DNA of 64,000 nt from Cladobotryum mycophilum. Lineage: Eukaryota > Ascomycota > Sordariomycetes > Hypocreales > Hypocreaceae. The stretch covers positions 434,001 to 498,000 of the forward strand of contig JAVFKD010000010.1 in the NCBI GenBank assembly GCA_036429605.1. Direction: 5' to 3'. The notes under the pieces were generated by a model. It saw only the letters and a program-made list of their open reading frames with translations. It did not search any database and was not told where the DNA came from. Positions 57,751 to 64,000 of this stretch are shown one piece after another (within the stretch, counting starts at the first letter, position 1; each line of letters begins with the position of its first letter). A program made the position numbers and the translations under genes.

Positions 57751-58494
57751 ATGTCCAACGCCAACATCGCCCTCGCCTTCTTCGGCGCCTCTGGTGGCTG
57801 TGGTCTCTTCGCCCTCAAGAAGGCCGTCGCTGCTGGTTACACTTGCATCGCCCTCTGCCGCACACCGGAAAAGATGGACAAGCACTTCCCCGAGAAGCCC
57901 GCCAACCTCATCGTCAAGCCCGGCAACGCCCACTCCATCCCAGATGTCGCTGCCTGCCTGACCAACCCCAACGACCCCTCCAAGATCATCGACGCCGCCT
58001 ACTTTACCATCGGTGGAGCCTTCAACGCCAAGAACTTCTCCATCGACGACCCTGATGTCTGCAAGAAGGGTATCGCCGTCCTGTACGATGCCCTCGCTGG
58101 TCTCCGCTCCGAGGGCGCTACCGGCAGACCTCTCATAGCCGTCGGCTCAACCACCGGTATCTCCAAGCACAAGCGCGATGTGCCCCTCATGTTCCTGCCC
58201 ATGTACAACATCATGCTCAAGCAGCCCCACGCCGACAAGAAGGTCATGGAGGAGTACATCATCGCCCACGATGAGCGCTACGTCCTGGTCCGCCCTTCTT
58301 TCCTCACTGACGGCGAGAAGCCCGACCGCAAGATCCGCGTCGCTGTCGAGGACCCCAACAAGGGTGTCGAGAGACTGGAGAACGGATACTTCATCTCTCG
58401 CGAGGACGTCGGTCGCTGGGTCTTTGAGAACCTGCTCCTGAGCGGCGGCGCACCCAATCAGTACGAGAACAAGGCCGTCGGCATTACCTGGTAA
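57751..58494 (+). CDS. NmrA-like atypical short-chain dehydrogenase (NAD(P)-binding)
   Basis: An intronless gene of 247 residues. The Rossmann fingerprint FFGASGGCG at residues 10-18 is of the atypical-SDR/NmrA type (GxxGxxG). It is followed by CRTPEKM around residue 36, consistent with an NADP-recognising arginine. The classical SDR catalytic YxxxK is not evident, which fits NmrA/atypical SDRs acting as redox sensors or reductases of unusual substrates. Later segments VLVRPSFLTDGE and FISREDVGRWVFENLL are common in this group. Codons are strongly C-ending (highly biased), which suggests high expression. A TATATTTAA box lies about 110 bases upstream. Substrate and partner are unknown. Confidence 0.82.
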   Translation: MSNANIALAFFGASGGCGLFALKKAVAAGYTCIALCRTPEKMDKHFPEKPANLIVKPGNAHSIPDVAACLTNPNDPSKIIDAAYFTIGGAFNAKNFSIDDPDVCKKGIAVLYDALAGLRSEGATGRPLIAVGSTTGISKHKRDVPLMFLPMYNIMLKQPHADKKVMEEYIIAHDERYVLVRPSFLTDGEKPDRKIRVAVEDPNKGVERLENGYFISREDVGRWVFENLLLSGGAPNQYENKAVGITW

Positions 58495-59331
58495 ATTATC
58501 ATCATTCTTTTTTGACTCTTTTCCATTTTCGTACTTTCTCAATGGTTTCGGGTTGATTTGGGAGGGGAAAACATGAAAGATATCATTATAGACTGGGATG
58601 GAATGAGATTGTGAGAGAAACGAACGACGACTTGGTTTTGGATGCAGCCGGCGTTTGTCTTTTTTGATGGGAGGATTATGGGATGGAAGTATTATACCTA
58701 GGCTCTTTTTCCTTTATCATTAGAATGTTCATTCACTTGATATAATTAAAATCATTTTTTTATGGTTCAAACAGTTTGTTTGCATATTTGCATGATTGTA
58801 TAAGTGAGGTTTATGGCAGCTTTGGTTACAGCTGACCCCACGTGGGGGATGCTTTATGTCTCACTACCCCATCATCTGAGTTCTGATTGCCAAGTAGGTG
58901 ATGAAACATGGCCATTCATGCTAAAGCTACTAGATATTCAATACGATCTTGAAAATTACAAGGTGTGGTCGAAACATGAATCGGTAACAGGCGGAATCAA
59001 GGGCAACATGGAGAATTGAGGGCAACAAGAGCAATCAATGGTAACGAGGGAAATTGTGAGCGACGAAAGGAATGGACAGTAACGAGAGCAATACCCGGAG
59101 AGCAAGTTAGACGTCATGCCTGTTACCGGGGCCTTTTCTTATAGTCAAATATCGCCTTGATTTCGTCTGGGTCGCAATGCCACAAACTCTAGGACTAGGC
59201 TGAGGTGTCCGATATGTTGTTTTGTCATTAGATGCGACAAACACGCGACTTTGATGAAGCAGATTATGAGTTTGTCCTAAAGGCAGCCGATTGAGGACAC
59301 AAAATCATAATGTAACGGCAATATTGTTCCA
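58495..59331. other. Convergent 3' region, 0.84 kb
   Basis: No gene is seen. Contains the 12-base perfect palindrome CCCCACGTGGGG at 58836-58847. Repeated GGCAACAAGAGCAAT / GGTAACGAGGGAAAT-like phrases occur around 58990-59095. Confidence 0.5.
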
Positions 59332-60447
59332 TCACGCAATCTGCAGTACAAACTTTGGTCCCTTGACCTTTCCATCTTCCTCGCCACTGAGCCTATTCAA
59401 CTCCTTCATACTCATACTGGCTCTCGGTTCATCTTCCAACGTCCCATCCTCTTGCCTCCTAATCGCCACAAGTGCCACCTCTCCCTGTTTGTTTCCAATT
59501 AGTAAGTCTCTTCCATCCCTGCTCAGGCTAAACATTCGTGGATGGTATCCCCTCGTGGAAGTCTCTCCTACGAATTCTAGTCCTTGAAAGCGATCCTGGC
59601 CATCTGTGAGGACACGAAAGTGGGCGATTGTATCGGTTGGGTCAGAGGTCAATCTATTCGACGTGTATACGTGCCTGTTATCAGGCGTGAGGACGATTTG
59701 CCCCGCTGCAGTGCCGGCAATTCTCCCAGGGGAGGAGTTGTCCGGATGAAATGTGGAATAGCTCGCGATGCTCGTAAAGTTGATCTTTGAAGGCGTGTAC
59801 TCCAGCGAAAAGATGATGATGCGGCTGCTCGTCTCACAGAGAAGAATGTAGTGCGTCGCTGGAGAGGTGGTACCTGATGGGAAGAAGATGCCGTGGCGGG
59901 GACCAGAGCCACTTGGCATGCGGACGCGTTGTACGATTGGGAACGATTCATCTTCAGAATCTAGAAGCAGGAGGCTGTTTGTGCCGCAGTCGTTTACAAC
60001 AAAAAATCGGCTAGTAGGATCGAGAACAGCCTGGTGGGGATGAGCATCAATGCTGGGATCATCCAGAACAGGGTCTTTGGATCGTATCGTCTTGATGAGC
60101 TTGAGACGACCGTTTTCAATGTCCCAGATATCGATTGTTTCGTTTCTATAGGACGACCCCACCATGCGGGTGTGATTTGCGTTGAATTCTAGATGACATA
60201 CACCGGGACTAGCCGGGTGCTTGTTGACGTGTGTGATGGTATTGTTCTCAAGATCAAGCTTCAAAAGATGCGTAGTATCTCCTCTTTCATCAAATGTGTA
60301 CAAGAGATTCTGCGGTGCAAGAGCTATCCATGACGGGCTACCAGAGAAGGGAAAATCGAGGGTGATGGTAAATGATGTGCCATCGTAGGCGGCGAGAAAG
60401 ATGTGGCCCGGACGGGAGATGAGAAGCCATGCTGGTGGAGAAGACAT
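59332..60447 (-). CDS. Lactonase-type seven-bladed beta-propeller protein
   Basis: An intronless gene of 371 residues, ATG at 60447. Repeated blade-like segments fit the 6-phosphogluconolactonase (YbhE/Pgl) and carboxy-muconate cyclase propeller family. Marker stretches are DAHPHQAVLDPTSRFFVVNDCGTNSL, the GSGPRHGIFFPSG motif, GQIVLTPDNRHVYTSNR and YHPRMFSLSRDGRDLLIGN. There is no signal peptide, so it is probably cytosolic. Family members hydrolyse sugar lactones or cyclise muconates; which reaction applies here is not determinable by eye. It is divergent from the NLR gene across 0.72 kb. Confidence 0.85.
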   Translation of the reverse strand: MSSPPAWLLISRPGHIFLAAYDGTSFTITLDFPFSGSPSWIALAPQNLLYTFDERGDTTHLLKLDLENNTITHVNKHPASPGVCHLEFNANHTRMVGSSYRNETIDIWDIENGRLKLIKTIRSKDPVLDDPSIDAHPHQAVLDPTSRFFVVNDCGTNSLLLLDSEDESFPIVQRVRMPSGSGPRHGIFFPSGTTSPATHYILLCETSSRIIIFSLEYTPSKINFTSIASYSTFHPDNSSPGRIAGTAAGQIVLTPDNRHVYTSNRLTSDPTDTIAHFRVLTDGQDRFQGLEFVGETSTRGYHPRMFSLSRDGRDLLIGNKQGEVALVAIRRQEDGTLEDEPRASMSMKELNRLSGEEDGKVKGPKFVLQIA

Positions 60448-61165
60448 TTTATTCGAAATGAACTGTTGAAGAAGAGTGTGGCTATCAGGAATTGTATTTT
60501 AGTCGCACAACTTCATTTTACGAAGTTGAATGTGAGAAATTCAGTTCATGAATCTTTGGAGAAGTAGACCAGAGCACTGCAACGGTGGGGTGAGATATCG
60601 ATTCCGAGTGCCGAAAGCCCCTCTCCTCCACGGCCGGGTCCAGCTCCAGGGGACATCAACACCCCACTACTGGCCAAGCTCCCGTCCAATTGTCCTTGTT
60701 ATTGACTCGCTCATTCAGTGGATAATAACTTGGAAATCTGTGCCTGGGTTCGTAGAATACATCGCTTACGGACAAGTATGACATGTATAAGCGTCCTTGC
60801 TTTATCAAAACTAAAAGTGTCAAGCGGCAAGTGGCAGCGTAACTCGGAGAAATAGACAAGTTGGGGGCTGTGGGCTGCGGGGTGGTATATTGCATCGGAT
60901 GCGTCTTCGCCTCATCAAATACCCTGGTTCTGATTTCGCGGACCATCAAATTGTTATTGGCTGTTGAGTGCTGCGGTTGGGCTGTACCGTTATTAGGCAC
61001 CGATGGCAGCGGAGAGCCAGATAAACACAACACCAGAGACCATCGCCAACATAATTATCTGACATCTAGATCTTACTACGAATTCCAAGTTCACCCAGTT
61101 CTATCAGCTTACTACATGAAATCGCTATCCGCCATTGAATTTTCGGTTCACTAGTCGCTACCATT
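60448..61165. other. Divergent intergenic region between lactonase and NLR genes
   Basis: 0.72 kb. No gene or notable repeat is seen. Confidence 0.5.
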
Positions 61166-64000
61166 ATGCCCACACCGTCGTTGAGATCGCTGTTTCGCCG
61201 ACGAGGTCGCGACCCCAAAAGTCAAGCGGACGAATGTGAACAAGTGGAGGCACTGGCTCAGCCTAATGTCTCTAGTGGTTCTACACTTTCTGTGCGTTCT
61301 ATCGGCCGGCGGCTCTCTCGAAGTCGATCGCCGCACAATCCTCTCGCCAACAAGCCTCAAACTGAAACGACACCTAATCTCATCCAAACGAACGCCTCTT
61401 CATCGCAATTATCTACAGTTAATAGCGTCATTGCTATAGTTGTAGCGGGATCTTCACCAGACACCGAGACCTCGGTTGACACGGCCAATCTGAAAGTGAA
61501 CGCGAGCCGACCTGAACACCTCTGGGATGAAGCCTACGATGAGTTGAAGGAAAGCCACCCCAAGTTGATGCAGTTGTACGAGACTATCTTATCTCATAAA
61601 CTTTGTGACTACAACTTCGACCCTGTTCAAGATGCGTGTGGGAGCAACCAGATTGAACAGAGTGCTGTTGATGGGAGGCGAGATCAGATGCACCGTCTGA
61701 TCCAGGCTGGCCAGCAAAAGAATGAACGAGAAACCAAGATCAAAGGTGGAATGAAAGATATTATGGGAATCGTCATGTTGATGAGAACCGTTATTAGCTC
61801 TACGATTCAGGCCGTCCCACAGGCCGCTCTTCCTTGGGCTATCGTTTGCATGTCTCTAGAGGTAAGCTCCTATACTTGGCCATCTCGAACATCTTGATAG
61901 TCTAATATTTTTCACAAGATTCTCCAAAATCCCTTGGATGAGTTGGTAGCCAACGCCAGTGGTATCCGCTATGTGACCAGAAGAATGGAGCGGTACTGGG
62001 ATATAGCTACAGATATCCTCAAGGCAGACGAGCTATCTGAAACACAAAGGTTCATGAAATCGCAACTTGTCGAACTCTACAAAGAACTCCTTCTATTTCA
62101 GATCAAGAGCGTATGCTCATATTACCGCAGTCGTGGACTTACGTTATTACGCGATATGGTGAAGCTCGATAACTGGGCTGGTCATCTCGATAATATTCAG
62201 AAACTCGAGACAGACTTCCGTGGGGATTACGGAGACTATCGGGGTCAACAACAAACCGAAGCTAGCTTGGAAATAATACGTGTTCTCGAGAGGCTCGTGG
62301 CCTTTCAAACTGAACAAAAAGAGACTCATCTTGGAGAACAGGATCGACAATGCCTACGGGATTTACGCATCACGAATCCTCGAGCCGATAGAAAGCGAAT
62401 CGTGGATGCCAAGGGCGGTCTTTTATGGGACGCATACTGCTGGGTTCTCAAAAATCCCCAGTTTCAACAATGGCGCGATAAACAGTCTCAAATGCTTTGG
62501 ATCAAGGGAGACCCAGGAAAAGGGAAGACCATGCTCGTCTGCGGTATCCTGAAGGAATTAGAAGATTCGACCCCTTTTACGCTCTATGTGGCCTACTTCT
62601 TCTGTCAAGGCACGGATCAACGCTTCAATAACGCGAATGCTATTTTGCGAGGACTCATCTATATGTTTATAAGCCAGCAACCATCACTTATCTCTCATGT
62701 ACAAAAGGAGTATCAAAATACTGGCAACAAGCGTTTGTTCGACGACGTAAACGCTTGGGTTACCTTATCCGAAATCTTTGAGAATATCCTTCAGGATTTA
62801 GCGTCAACAAACTGCTGTGTGGTCATCGATGCTCTAGACGAGTGCACATCAGGTCGAAAGCAGCTCCTTGATTTCATTGTCCGCAATGTTTCAAATTTTC
62901 CTCACATCAAATGGATTGTATCTAGTCGGAATTTTGATGACATAGAGAAACAGCTATCTCCATGTGCCGACTCAACACTTGGCCTCGAAGTTAATGCCGA
63001 CACTGTATCCGAAGCCGTTGGTTCCTATATTCGCTATAGAATACCACGACTGGATCTTTTGAGGGATAATCAAACCCTTCAAGAGAATATGTGCCGTGAA
63101 ATGCTTGAAAAGGCCAACGGCACATTTCTTTGGGCTGCACTAGTTTTCAAGAGGCTCCAAGAGCTTGACGATTTCGTGGCGGAAGATGACTTGCAGGTAT
63201 TGAATGTTCTGCGGGACATTCCTAGCGGCTTGACGGAGCTGTATCATCGAATGATGGATCAAATCAACCAATCCCAAGATGGCCAGCTCAACAACAGGAC
63301 GCAATGCCTTTCCATCTTGTCAACCATGGCACTCGCTTACCAACCAACCAGCGTAGTTGAACTCCCGACTTTGACAGGCTTCAGAAATCACACAGCACGT
63401 CTGGAGAATGTGAAAAGACTAGTTAAGAAATGCGGCTCATTTTTGACCATCCGAGACGACACAATTTATTTCATCCACCAGTCAGCCAGGGATTACTTAG
63501 TTGGCGAAGGGCGAGATTATCTATTCAAGTCTGGCTATGGAGTTGTCCATCGAGAAATCTTTAGCCGTTCGCTTGATGCATTGTCTGCTAGTGACAACCT
63601 TCGACGGAACATGTACTCCTTGTCGCATCCTGGAGTTGAAATAGACGAAATCACTACACCAGATCCAGATCCGCTTGCAGATGTTCGCTACTCTTGTATT
63701 TATTGGCTTCGACATTTTTGCGACTCTATTTCCCACAATGACGGTCCATTCGACCAAGAGGGCAGCATCGATGACGCTGAAAGAGTACATACATTTTTTA
63801 AGAGCCATTTGCTTATCTGGCTGGAAGCTTTGAGCCTCATGAAAGATTTGCAGAAGGGAATAGACTCCTTGCAGCGTCTCGTTAATTTGATCAGAGTGAG
63901 TAATACACATTAATCTCTAATAATAATAATATCTACAAGGATACTGATCGAAGCAGGATCAATCACAGGAGCATCAAGGTTTCAGTTTCTTCGAGGATGC
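61166..64000 (+). CDS. NACHT-domain NLR (NWD type), 3' end beyond the window
   Basis: Exons 61166-61861 and 61919-63895, then a third exon opening at 63957 (DQSQEHQGFSFFED) that runs off the edge; over 900 residues are visible. Residues 1-100 are Ser/Arg-rich and disordered. An N-terminal NACHT-NTPase domain of the fungal NWD type follows (about 115-330; LWDEAYDEL...HPKLMQLYE start). The NACHT NTPase has Walker A GDPGKGKT at 429-436 and Walker B VVIDALDEC at about 533-541, then the winged-helix region (FIHQSARDYL). The FSFFEDA start of exon 3 is where relatives continue into a WD40 repeat receptor region, expected just outside. Such proteins act as intracellular sensors in allorecognition or immunity-like cell death in fungi. 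Confidence 0.9.

Overview
This is filamentous-fungal nuclear DNA, Pezizomycotina and most likely a Sordariomycete (Hypocreales is plausible; the genus cannot be assigned from the sequence alone). The evidence is the gene content together with short introns, mostly 50-120 bp, with GTRWGT donors and CTAAC-like branch points. The GC-balanced genes are separated by long pyrimidine-rich leaders and microsatellites. No transposon, tRNA, rRNA or CRISPR array was found.

Layout from left to right. A basic nuclear-type protein gene runs off the left edge (minus). HAM1-like lipid-binding protein (minus) is followed by a TesB-type acyl-CoA thioesterase (plus), an unrecognised 347-residue protein (plus) and cytochrome c oxidase subunit COX4 (plus). 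Then come a DUF4604 protein (minus), a KRE2/KTR-family mannosyltransferase with an apparent 1-base frameshift (plus), a small PIP-box protein (minus) and a zinc-free MDR oxidoreductase (plus). Next are mitoribosomal uL15m (plus), sorting nexin MVP1 (plus), a dihydroxy-acid dehydratase with an 8-nt microexon (minus) and a Myb/SANT protein whose Myb domain is split by an in-frame intron (minus). A 7.3-kb gene desert precedes a second, seven-exon Myb protein (plus), then the DEAD-box helicase DBP9 (plus) and a GPI-anchored GH16 CRH-type transglycosylase (plus). Two related small secreted cysteine-rich proteins follow (plus), then a 4.3-kb gap, a NmrA-like reductase (plus), a lactonase-type beta-propeller (minus), and a NACHT NLR that is cut by the right edge (plus).

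Most genes are housekeeping: respiration, mitochondrial translation, ribosome biogenesis, retromer-linked sorting and wall glycan synthesis. They form no pathway cluster. The accessory part is the right third (about 50.8-64 kb), which holds the tandem secreted proteins and the NLR. The best candidates for something undescribed are the tandem secreted family, the PIP-box protein, the dehydratase that lacks a targeting peptide, and the in-frame intron inside a Myb domain. Multi-exon gene models were built by eye from splice signals and reading-frame continuity; every model closes in frame except the mannosyltransferase.
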